DNA of 64,000 bases from Crossaster papposus (taxonomy: Eukaryota > Echinodermata > Asteroidea > Velatida > Solasteridae). Position numbers and translations under genes: made by a program. The stretch lies in assembly GCA_037893245.1 (NCBI GenBank), contig JBAIAA010000447.1, forward strand, positions 1 to 64,000, in the 5' to 3' direction. The notes beneath the pieces are model-generated. The model searched no databases. It had not been told where the DNA came from and saw only the letters and a program-made list of their open reading frames with translations. Within the stretch, counting starts at the first letter, position 1. Each line of letters starts with the position of its first letter. Below, in pieces: positions 24,391 through 35,255 of this stretch.

Positions 24391-24452
24391 CTGTCAAGTT
24401 GGCACCCTGCCAACGTCGTAGACCGTCACGGTCAACCCTTCACGGTTGACAG
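24391..24452. promoter_or_regulatory. Nested inverted repeats near the Rep promoter, copy C (possible replication origin)
   Basis: Same arrangement as 10356-10419. The innermost pair is more regular here (GTCAACC-cttcac-GGTTGAC), two bases having been lost relative to copy B. A tgacgtca CRE-like palindrome lies about 15 bp to the left. Confidence 0.45.
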
Positions 24453-25130
24453 TCGGCAAAAAATGGTTTTAAATGTGATTGTATGAATCTTTTTCTTATT
24501 TGTCTTGTCATGAGAGTTTCAAATGTGCCGTCTGACCAATAGATGGTTTTGTGGTTGCAATGTGTCTTAATTCGCTGGGAAGCTTGAGTAAACGTGAACG
24601 GTTAACCCCTACTGGTAAAGTAAGATAAGAATTATTATTACTTTAAACACAGACTTATGGTTTACCGTTGAATAAAACAATGATTTCACGGATTCTCGTA
24701 AGTCAATATACCGAAAGTAACATTATATTGTTTTTTGACGCTGAAAAGTCACTGTTAAAAAACAGACATTCGTTTGGAGGCGTCCGGTTATCTTGAATTA
24801 GTCATGGTAAACCGTGGTGCCTCCTCTTTGGTCTATCGTGTCGACCGTTAGAAACTCCACCCACCCCTTCCTAACCGCAAAATATAATTTACCTATATGA
24901 TCAGCGTGTGTAAGGCCTTTGAAATTAATAGGAGACACTCTAAACAGGAACAAAATGCTGGCGGCCTAGACACATTTTTATCATTTTCAATATGTGGGTC
25001 ATCACGAGGAATATTGGTCCAAATTGGTGTCGGAAATATTGTTAGACTCGGAAAGGGTTAATGGATGCGTCGTTACGTAATTCTTATTATCTCTACTCAA
25101 AATCAATGCAGTGGCTTAGCTAGCCAGCGC

Positions 25131-25140
25131 TATATAAAAG
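25131..25140 (+). promoter_or_regulatory. TATA box of the recombinase gene, copy C
   Basis: TATATAAAAG, same context as copy B. Confidence 0.55.
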
Positions 25141-26444
25141 CATGATTGAAAAGTTTAGTCAGTCGGTGTAGTACAGCCCGTCTGGGTGCGTGTACATGTC
25201 AATACCGCAAATGGAGGGCTTTAATGTAAGTACACACTCACATACTGAGGACACCTTGCAAACCGAGCGCGTCCTCGGTATGAAATATTGTGAAAAATGG
25301 CACTTTCGTGGCCGTTTTTGACTGTTGGTTAAATATCAAAGCGTTTGGGAGGAGTCCTCGGTTGACGCATAAGATCTGACGTGAGGCAGTATGCACATTT
25401 TTTTCCCCGTCAAAAAAACAGCAAACGGGATTACTCTGAATGGCATAGCGCCCTCCGTTGGTTGCGCGTGTGAAAATGACGTAAATGTAAACATGTATGT
25501 ACAATTACATGTGTACATTACATGACAACATACTCGTTCAGACATGTCTTAACTATTATAACGTTGTTTTGGCCTAAGTGCATATTGTAGTTTATGCGAA
25601 GACGTGGTCATTTGCAGCTAGCTAGGTGTACCATGGAGCTGGAATAAATGGTAAGTACAGCAATTGTATTTGGAAGCTTGCATGTTACTCGCTATGACTG
25701 AGTATGAATGTAGCAGAGTATGACATATATGACGTGCTCATTTACATTGTAATGTAATTTTTAGTTATGGCCTCGATCTGTTACTCTAGTCTATAGGATG
25801 ATATGGGAAGTGAATATGCCTAATTTCAGAATAATATAGAAGTTATAACCAAATTTAACTGCTTTATTTTGCCAACGCAAGCATGAGTTGTTGAGCACCG
25901 TGCGAACAAGAAATAGTTAATTGTAGTTATTGTATAAATAATAAAACAAATAAGTAGCCACAATTATTAATATTTAATTGTATAAGCCAATTTGGTATTC
26001 CAACTGCACATGCGCACATTTTCCCTTGACGATTTTTCTTTCGATATAAACATTTCATCGATTGCGTGCAAAAGCATAGCGGGGTACCAGCAAATTTCAA
26101 GAGATCGTCGTGTTTTAAAGTTACTAAGTAACATATTTTTGTTTACGTTTTGGTGTTTTCAGCCGCTTTGTGTGGCCAAACTTTTGTTCGAACAAATATT
26201 ATTTATTTTTTTCGATTTCACAAGAAAATGTAAAAAATGCGGATTTGGTTACCACGTCCCCCATAGCCTTGTGTGCATTTGTCTGCCGTGTTTGTATCAC
26301 TTGACCTCCTTGAGAAAAATTGTTGAATCTTGTTGTGCACATGCGCAGTCGGAACTCCAAAGTGGCTTATTATCAGTTTAATGGTATATTGTTGTTGTAT
26401 TGTTGTGTAGTCTAGGTGTGGCTGACAGAACTACCATAACAAAC

Positions 26445-29400
26445 ATGAAACGAAGTAGTCGTCTTGATGGAACCTTGACAAATCACCAGCATCATGAAGG
26501 GGAGAACGTAATCGCACTGTGGCCTCCAGATTCATCATGGTATCCTGCCGTAATAATCTCCTTCACCAAAGGTAAGTGCGGAGCCTCTAAAAGGACATAT
26601 GACGAAAACAAATGAAATGCCCTCGTAATTTGTGGGTTCACGTTAACGTGAACCCACATTAGGGTTGTGGGTTCCGTAGGTAAGAAATTTAATCCATAAT
26701 GTAGAATCCCATTTGTCACACATAAATTAAGACAGCTGTATACCCTCTTACATCCCCCCATGACATGTACCACATGTAAATAAACAATGCCATTTTTCCT
26801 AAACTTGATTCCTCCCCCCCCCCCCTTTCAGAACCAAAAATATATATGATCTGTAAACAACAAATACTTTTCAACATTCCACTCCCAATTGCATGTAATC
26901 CCTTTAAAGTTTAATTAGTTGAATTTGTGGCTTTCTTATCAGGAAAGTACTGCGTCCGATACACTGATGGTGTGACACGCTGCCTATTTGAGCACCAGGT
27001 GAGAAAATTACCATAGAATGCATTAATTAAAAACAGACAGGTTAGGAAGAATACAAATGAAATGCGTAATTCTTCCAAATAGGCACTTGGGGAGACAAAC
27101 TAGCGTAATGTTTTAGGTAATAAGGAGACAGTGGCACTTAGGGAGACATTTTAGTGTCTCCCTAAGTGCCTTAGAAGTCTTAGAAGTCATATAATGAATG
27201 CACATGACACAAATTCTCATTTGAATTACATATCTTTTTATGAAGAGGATAAATACCGGTATGTCGTCAGTTAAGTTGCACATCAAGGGCGAATGTTGTT
27301 GCTTGTGATGGTGTTAAAATAGATAGTATATTTTATAGATAACACAAAGAAATTGTTATTTGTTTAAAATTAAATGTGATTTTGATTTGATTTCTATGCC
27401 AGGTGGCCCATCCGAGTTTCTTGAGTCCGCACTTAAATGGTTCAGACAGTCTACAAAGCAGTTCCATTTGGGATGATGGCCCACAGGCTGATTCTGGTAC
27501 AGGACCTGCCGTTTGTACTGCTCCATATGAGGTAATTCACACACACTCAACTTGTTTTCAGAACCCAAATATTCACTCTGGGTGCCCAGAAGCCAGAAAC
27601 AAATTTATAAATCAAGTGTTTTTTTTGCAAGCACCCCCCCCCCCTTTCACCCCCCCCCCCCCACCCCACACCCCACCCCTCCCACCCCTACTCCCAACTC
27701 CCTCTCCTTCAGAGGGGCAACTAGTCCGAGGCAATTAGGCATATGCGTCTACCCCTAAAGAAAATAACAGTGGTGTTTTGGTTTTTTTCCACTCGTTCTA
27801 AATCATAAACGTTTTCTGCATCCGGCAACATAGAAAGTAGTAAGATTTTGATTCATTAGTGAACTTGTTTTCTGAACCCTATCAAATATTCACTGTGGGT
27901 GCCCAGAAGCCAGAAACAAATTGGTAAATAAAGTGTTTTTGGCAAGCACCATCCCCCCCCCCCTTCACCCCCCCCCCCCCCCCCCCCCACACACACACCT
28001 ACCCCTCCCCCACACACCCACCCCTCCCCTCGCCCTCCCACCCCTCCCCAAAGAAATTGTTATTTGTTTAAAATTAAATGTGATTTTGATTTGATTTCTA
28101 TGCCAGGTGGCCCATCCGAGTTTCTTGAATCCGCACTTAAATGGTTCAGACAGTCTACAAAGCAGTTCCATTTGGGATGATGGCCCACAGGCTGATTCTG
28201 GTACAGGACCTGCCGTTTGTACTGCTCCATATGAAGCCTCAAGTGCCGAGTCACAGAGATCATCAACCGAGGCTACTGAGACCGGTCACATAACGGTCAT
28301 GGAGACCAGCAATGAAAGTGGGCACAGGAAATGGGACAAGAAACACTTTTGCTTTTTCTGTGAAGTACCTCAATCTAAGTTGCCCCGTCATCTCCAGTCA
28401 TGTCACAAAGAAGAGAGCGAAGTTGTAGAGATTGCGTCTGAGACCAACCCAAGTGCCCGTAAGATACTTCTGTGGAAAATCCGCAATGTTGGTAATCATA
28501 GGCACAATTGCCAAGTCCTTCGGAAAGGCCGGGGTGCACTTATTGTAGGATATAGGCCTAATCATAAGGTATCTCCACATGCATACGGACCGTGCATATA
28601 TTGTTATGGCTATTATGTGCGAAGTGATCTCTGGCGTCACCAGTGCCCACTGAAACCTGCACTCCCTGCACACTCGCATGGTAGCACTACCACAACTCCT
28701 CTGCGTAGATGTGTTGCTCACAAGAGTGATTTGTTAAAGCCTCCACCTGTCGGTGTGTCTTTCCAGTTGAACCAGGTTCTTATTCCGATGAAGAGAGATG
28801 AGGTGACTCTGCTGGCCAAGAATGACACTTTGATTGTGGAAGTAGCCAAGCGGGAATACGCGAAACTCGGGCACGATGTAGATCAACATGGCTACATCCG
28901 AAACAAGATACGGGAATTGGGTCGTCTTGTCATACAACTCCGCAAGAATACACACCAGCCAAATGCATCACTTGAATTATTTGTCCACCCCCACTACCTG
29001 AATGATATCATCAAGGCTATTCACGGTATTGCTGGCTTTAATGAAGACAAGCAGTTGTATGATGTTCCGTCTCTAGCTTTAAAGATTGGACATTCCATCA
29101 AGAAGTGTGCACTCATACTTAAAGGAAATGCTCTAGAGTCTGGCCAAAAGCAAAAAGCTCAACACGCTGAAGAATTTCTGCAGTTGTGCGAACTGACCTG
29201 GCGAGACCGTGTATCCACCCATGCACACAGAACACTGTACCAAGGAAAGCGCAACCAACCTCAAATTCTGCCGACAAATGCTGATGTTGTGAAAATGTCG
29301 GCGTTCCTCTATGAAGCTGGCAACAGAGAAGTGGAACTTGTCCAGGATGCTCGGGGCGAACAAATTGGACCAGCTTGGAAGAGATTGAATGAAGTCGCAC

Positions 29401-31114
29401 TGTGCCACCTTATTATGTTCAACCGCAGAAGGCAAGGGGAGGTATCAAAAATGAAACTAGAAGACTTTCAGAAGCACACAACAGCTAGTGTCAACGGGGA
29501 ATGCCTGCTGACTGATCTTGAACGGCATCTGTGCAAGATGTTCAGAGTTGTCGAAATAGTTGGCAAGAGGGGTCGAACTGTTCCTGTGCTTCTCAGCAAT
29601 GAGGTGGTGGCGTGGTTGAGTGCTCTGATTGCGAAGAGAAATGAAGCTGGAGTCGCCCACGACAACACCTACTTGTTTGCACGATGTTCTTATGGAGGTA
29701 CAGGTCATATAAGAGGATGTGACTGTATAAGATTGTACGCAGACATGGCGGGCCTTGACAATGCTGCCAGCATCCGGTCTACAAAACTTCGTAAGCACGT
29801 GGCAACCGCATCGCAAATTCTTGCCTTGAAGGAACATCAACTTGAAACACTTGCAAACTTCATGGGTCATGATTTGCGTGTCCATCGTGAATACTACCAG
29901 TTGCCAGATACTGTGCAGAGGGTCACCAAACTTTCTAGACTTTTTCTCAGCTTGGAGAGGGGAAACTTGCCTTCCCAGCAGGGCAAATCCCTGGATGAAC
30001 TGCATGTCACTGGTGGTAAGGACACAGTTGTTTTAAATTATTTACTCAACAGCAAAAGAAAGACATTAATTATTGCTTTTGTTGAAAAATATTTGATCAG
30101 TAATTACTATTCACTAATACATCTTCAACAGCGAAAGAAATGCAAGAAATAACATTTTGTTATCAGTTCACAATATATGATAACAAATGGTATACGTGTT
30201 TGTGTGCATTTCTTTTGCTATTGCTCCTGCATTACAGAACAAGAAAGAGAAATAGAGAAAAATAGAAAGAAACAGACCACAGAAATTTGACAAGAGTTGA
30301 GTCCACTTTTCTGAATTTACATGCAGGACAACAACCAACTGTCGGGTATGTGTGCATTAATCTAACAAAAACTGCTCTTTGTGACTTGCAGAAGGCTTCA
30401 CTAGTGACGAGGACAGCGATAACAGCAGTGACAATTCCTGTGATGTGCCCAGTGAAAACAGTAAGTTTAGGCTTTTATGTGTCTGTATTTTAACCAGTTC
30501 GCGCCGGATGACGTATATAAACGCAAAAATTTTCAAAAATTCAAAACGAATGACGCATAAGCCTGCCAAGTTCAAGTTCGGAAATGTATGTCAGCAGCGC
30601 GCAAGGCCGGAAATGCGTGGGTGTGCTTCCCGGCACTATCAGCCTGAACCCGCTTCAGATCGAGTTTCGTAAAAAATAATCCCGCCCGTGGGCTTGGCGA
30701 TGTTAAAATAATCCCGGCGCAAACTGGTTAAGTCGGGCTGTCTTTAAAAAAACAATTGTCTGTCTGTCCATTTGTTTGTTCATCTGGCTATCGGGCTGTC
30801 TGAATTAAAAGTGCCTAAATATCTGTGTTTTATATCGACTTGTTTCCTATTTGACATTAGGTACTCGACAGGCTCCTATCAGTGTTCCATCTAGAAGTCT
30901 GGCATCTCTGAACAACTCGAGACGAGTGAAACGTCGTCCCTGGACTGCCGAGGAGAAGGGAGACGTTACGAAGGGTTTGCAGAAATTCTTTCTGCTGAAG
31001 AAGCTTCCTGGCAAACGAGACATCGAAACATCCTGTCTTGTGGCACTGCAGACACGAAGCTGGAGGAACATCAAAGACTTTTGTCGGAACAAAATGAAGC
31101 TTCATCAAAGCTAA
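26445..31114 (+). CDS. Tudor-zinc finger-tyrosine recombinase-SANT gene, copy C (complete and open)
   Basis: Exons are 26445-26571, 26943-26998, cassette 27403-27531, main exon 28107-30015, then 30392-30460 and 30861-31114. They sum to 2544 nt, an 847-residue protein, or 804 if the cassette is skipped. Order of parts: Tudor-like domain (19-60), Ser/Asp-rich 43-residue units, two zinc-finger-like motifs, a helical N-terminal recombinase part, the catalytic part and an acidic linker (GFTSDEDSDNSSDN), then a SANT/Myb-like end. Counted from the start of the main exon, catalytic candidates are R442, R562, H588 and Y597, with Thr at the usual box II His. A Tudor domain normally binds methylated Lys or Arg on proteins, so this enzyme may be guided to chromatin. 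Tyrosine recombinases cut and rejoin DNA through the Tyr. Crypton-type elements also encode a recombinase, but I know of no Tudor or Rep partner there. Confidence 0.85.
26631..26658. other. 28-bp perfect palindrome in intron 1, copy C
   Basis: Identical to 12603-12630. Confidence 0.8.
27133..27170. other. 16-bp-stem hairpin before the array, copy C
   Basis: Identical to 13103-13140 and in the same intron. Confidence 0.75.
27349..28106 (+). repeat. Cassette-exon array 3 (contracted to two units)
   Basis: Units start at 27403 and 28107. The first has the 5' half of the 13374-type unit and a tail with the ttggtaaataaag variant otherwise seen in the tails of units 1409 and 15497. It therefore looks like a recombinant left by loss of four units through unequal exchange or slippage. 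Confidence 0.8.
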
Positions 31115-31352
31115 GCAGGGTGTTTCGTCAGTTCACATACATGTACGGATGCGTCAGAGTACTTGACTATTTAGAATTTGCAATCGCAATGATGACTTTA
31201 GAATGCACATCAATATGAAACCAATGGACAACCAGCAATTTAGTGTAGTGTCCTCACTTTGATAGGTGTAATTCACACACACTCAAGTGTCCTCCATTGG
31301 ATAGAATGACAAGTATGCCCTCAGTGTGGTAGTGTCTACATGTGTGCGTGTA

Positions 31353-32426
31353 TGTGTGTGTGTTTGTTTTCCCGTAAATAAGTACCAACCAGCATATCAA
31401 TACATGTACATCGCCTGCTACACCAATTTCTCGTACTATCGTCAGCTAAAATGGGATGTACAGTAGCTGCGAAGATTCAGCTGGGGACCAACAAAAACAC
31501 ACATAAACTTGCTTTAATAGTAAAACAAGCTTAATAATTACAAAATAAACTTGCATTAGACTTGTGCTGGGATGATCAGACTCTTTAGGCAACTTGTATT
31601 CTCAACTAAGGGATATTATTTATGTTTCATTATTATACATGGTAACCATTCAACCAAGGGTGTTTTTTTGTATGGGGCACCACAAATTAAATAAATTAAA
31701 TCATATATAAAACAAAATAAAACATTAAGTCGGGGTTCAAACGTAAGAACAAAACTTTACACCCAAAATATACATTTGTAAATAAAAAGTAAAACAATTA
31801 ACAATATTATATAATAAATTAGTCATATGTGCTTGACTCAATCACACACCAGACTAATTTCTTAATATAAGTTTGAAATTGATTATTATAAGAAAAGCTC
31901 GATCCCCAACAACTTAGACAGCAAGATCTTAGACAAATTTGATTCATAATGAGGAATATTTCCAAGACAATGTTTAAATTGAGTGACACAAAATTAGAAT
32001 TGAACGGTATCTGACTAAATTAGTTTGGTAAAAACGTGTGGGGTTTTTTCTCGGACGAAATGAAATCTGAAAATTGGTAAATTTAAATAGAAAATGTTTT
32101 ATAATACCCGTGGTAAAAACGTTCAACACAGGATTAAAATAGTAATAAAGAAACGAGGGGAATAGTACAGGGCGAGTAAACAAAAAGTGAAACCCCGACA
32201 CAAAACAAAATATATTTCATATAAAAAACACCAAAGTTATTCTTACATGTAGTTGAAAATAACCACACGTGAATATTGGGAGCTAAATTTTCTTAGTTCA
32301 TGCATGCAGAGACGTCTGCATCAAGGTATCAAAAGTACTAGACGAAACAGCTTGAGAATTTCTCTGAACGTACTCTCTATTCGAAAGAAATAAAAAAAAA
32401 ACCCAATTTATTATATACTAATATAC
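31353..32426. other. No gene recognised (right flank of the tandem element)
   Basis: The stretch starts TG-rich and then becomes AT-rich, with no convincing coding frame or repeat. It is the only flank of the tandem element in the window. Confidence 0.5.
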
Positions 32427-32685
32427 CACTGAGTAGATTTAGCCTGCTGAGGTCACCAGGGTCAAGTAGAAGGCTTGGCTTTTCTAGCCACAGAGGATCT
32501 CCACCTGTTGTGCTACACGATTTATAGGTCAAAGGACAGTCACAGACACTTGCTGCGCGGGATAATTCTAACGCCATAACGGATTTTGCTAAGCCTGTAC
32601 TAGCTCGCTGTACTGCAACAACGTTTGCACAACATCCCCTGAAAATAGATATTCCTGAAACCATCAAATAACACTTCCTTGCCAT
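32427..32685 (-). CDS. Candidate first coding exon, unknown protein
   Basis: An open frame starts at an ATG in a gctaccATGGca context (32685) and runs 86 codons to a possible gtatat donor at 32427. The product begins hydrophobic, contains several Cys, and has a PLWLEKPSLLLDPGDLS segment. I recognise no family. Without the donor the frame continues a further 16 codons. Good start context and normal composition are the only support. It could equally be a chance frame. Confidence 0.25.
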
Positions 32686-34269
32686 GGTAGCCATAACAGT
32701 ATGTTATGATTTAGCCGTTGACGAAGTTGTCCGTCGAGTTATTCTGACTGAGCTTGACACCACCATGGAATTATTATGACCACAGAGCAAGGAACAGTCA
32801 CAGTGCATGACCAAACGGTCGGTGTTGCTGTATAATGGAGTGCTATGGATTTTGAACTAGTAACGGGGGTAAGTGAATTTGTTAATCGTCCAAAATAAAT
32901 ACTACTGAGTACTGTAAACAGTTTAAAGAGGTTTTTTTTATTACGATTTAGGCAACCACGTGATATTTTTGTCGCATAGTAATAGTATAACTAGTTTCAG
33001 TGATAACCTGTCCTTCCTCTATGCATTTTGCTGTATTCTTTTGTTTTACTATGCATGGTCTTACAACTTGGTCATGTTGTTTGTTGGGCTTGTTAGTCAG
33101 GACTATTTTGAGTTTGAACTTAGATTCGTAGACCCTACTGTTCGTTATTGTTCTACGTCTGCTACTAGTATTAGTACTATTCGAATGCAGACAAACTCTC
33201 AAACACATGCAGGGTTTTCCCTGTATAAAGCCTAGACACATGCTGGAAATGATAGAGGGAACAGTATACAATTGTTCGTGTTTAACAAAACCTTTGATAA
33301 CCTCGTATTTATATTGTTCGATATTTAATTGAAGTCCTGGTGCGTGAAATTATGTCTTTTCACACTTTTCAGGGTTCGCTGGCGCCGAAACCGTCTCCTT
33401 GTGACCATTCATTTGGTGAGACTACCCGGATGGGCGGGGGGCTACTCTTTCAGGAGGATAGACTATTATTTTGAGGAAATCATGGAGGTCAGTAACTCAA
33501 ATTTCAAGATTAATCGATCATTATTGGAACATTTGGGGGAAAATTCAAGGAAACCTGCAAAGCGATATTAAATGTTAATATTACTGTTCGTCGTGTGCAC
33601 ATATCCCTTGGACTATAAAAACAAATATACCTTTGATGTTGCACAATTCAATTGTTTGTACCCACCATGCCCACTGGCTATTGTTTTGAATTTATTGATA
33701 ACCTTTATCTCTCCTGACAAAACTAATGAGCTCACTGCATACCCTTTTACTCACGCTTACTCACAAAAAGAACAATAAACCTCGACGGTTGAAACACATA
33801 AAAGCAAAATCAGCAATCCTGGCCATGATTATATTAATTAAGATTTTACCTTTTGGTTTTTATCCATGTTACAGTTGTTTTCCCAGTTCCGGATCGCTTT
33901 TAATAAAAACTCCCCTCTTCTTATGGCTCGTGCCCCGAAACAAAAATCTCGGTGCATTTAAAAAAAAAAACATGTAAGCTTCTTGATACACAAATATTTG
34001 TTTAATAAATTATCCATAAAGGAATTGCGGCTACATTTTTGACTCGCACTTTGACATGTTTGGACGGTTTGTAGAAAATCACAAGAGTCGCAAAACCACA
34101 ATATGTCACTCACAACGTGTGATTTCGATTATGCCTTTTTGTAATCTACAGTTGTATTAACTCATGCATCGATTATTTGTTGAGTCAAAATCAGTAGAAA
34201 AATCTCTAGTATTAAAACATCTTACAAAGAGTGAATCTTGTACTTTTTCATAGTTTCAGATCGCGCTTA
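32686..34269. other. No gene recognised
   Basis: Mixed sequence with short frames only. A ttttcag acceptor-like site near 33371 followed by an open stretch to a gtgagac donor near 33415 could be a small exon, but nothing else supports it. Confidence 0.4.
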
Positions 34270-35255
34270 AAATATCAAATCAAATCAAATCAAAAAGATA
34301 TTTATAAAGCGCCAAAATCAAAAGTTTGCTCTAAGGCGCTGAAGAGGCACAAAATGAAGATGAAGATGAATTACTGCTGGTACGCATCCCGAAAAAGATG
34401 AGCTTTCAGGAGTGTCTTGAATGTATGCAGTGAGGTGGTGTCTCTGATGTATTCTGGAAGTTTGTTCCAGATTATAGGGCCATAAACAGAGAATGACCTA
34501 TCAGCAAAGGAAACACAATGGGTTCTGGGCACAACAAAGTGCAGCGAAGAGGAGGTTGATGATCGAAGACTACGTCTCCGTTGAGGAGGAATTCGAAGCA
34601 TGTCCATGATGTAAGCAGGAGCTAGTTTCCAGTAAGCTTTGAACATAAGAATGATGACCTTATAGTTGATTCTTTGTGAGATTGGGAGCCAGTGTAATTT
34701 AATGAGTTCAGGAGTGATGGAGTCAAACTTCCGTTTGTTAGAAATTACTCTGGCAGCAGATCGCTGAACATTTTCAAGCCTCTTTTTGAGTTTTTGATTG
34801 ATACCGATCAAGAGGCTGTTACAGTAGTCCAGTCGTGAGGTCACCAGAGTATGTACTGCCAACTTAGTGGCCTCAACAGTCAGCAGTTTACGGGCTCTAC
34901 TAATGTTTATTAGGTGGTAGTTAGCAGCTTTGATGATACTGGACACCTGAGCAGACATAGTCATCCCAGAGTCAAACATGACCCCAAGATTCCTGACTGG
35001 TTTAGTTTGGGGAGGGACGTCAGCTCCAGCGACTTTCAGAGATGGCAGATTGAACTTGGCGAGTTGAGCCCTGAAACCAATTGTTAATACCTCAGTCTTG
35101 TCGGCGTTGAGTTTCAGGAAATTTGATGACATCCAGTCTTGCACTTCCATGATACAACCTTCAACTCCTGACACACCCTTTAAGACCTCATCAGGCGTAA
35201 CAGGGCAAATTGAGATATAGATCTGTGTATCGTCAGCATACATGTGCATCTACTG
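34270..35255 (-). mobile_element. 5'-truncated non-LTR retrotransposon (CR1/L2/Jockey-like)
   Basis: The minus strand encodes 292 residues of the C-terminal part of a reverse transcriptase (35249-34371). It starts at the YADDTQIY catalytic box and continues with SSNFLKLNADKTEVL, NLGVMFDS, the thumb-like LDYCNSLL segment, and the common LINE tail ending HTFKTLLKAHLF. Everything upstream of the active-site box is missing, the usual result of incomplete reverse transcription. After the stop there is a short 3' end ending in repeated atttg units (34272-34290), as in L2/CR1 elements. The frame is still open, so the insertion is fairly young, though it cannot move by itself. Confidence 0.9.

Larger units (their letters stand above)
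20124..31352 (+). mobile_element. Rep/tyrosine-recombinase element, copy C (contracted array)
   Basis: The third unit has the same order of parts as copy B but is 2.84 kb shorter, because its array has two units instead of six. Its recombinase gene is open throughout and its Rep gene is intact except for a late stop. Sequence identity with copies A and B stops near 31352, where a TG-rich stretch begins, giving the only visible outer end of the tandem. A few true substitutions (for example near 30561, 30853 and 30925) distinguish it from copies A and B. Confidence 0.75.
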
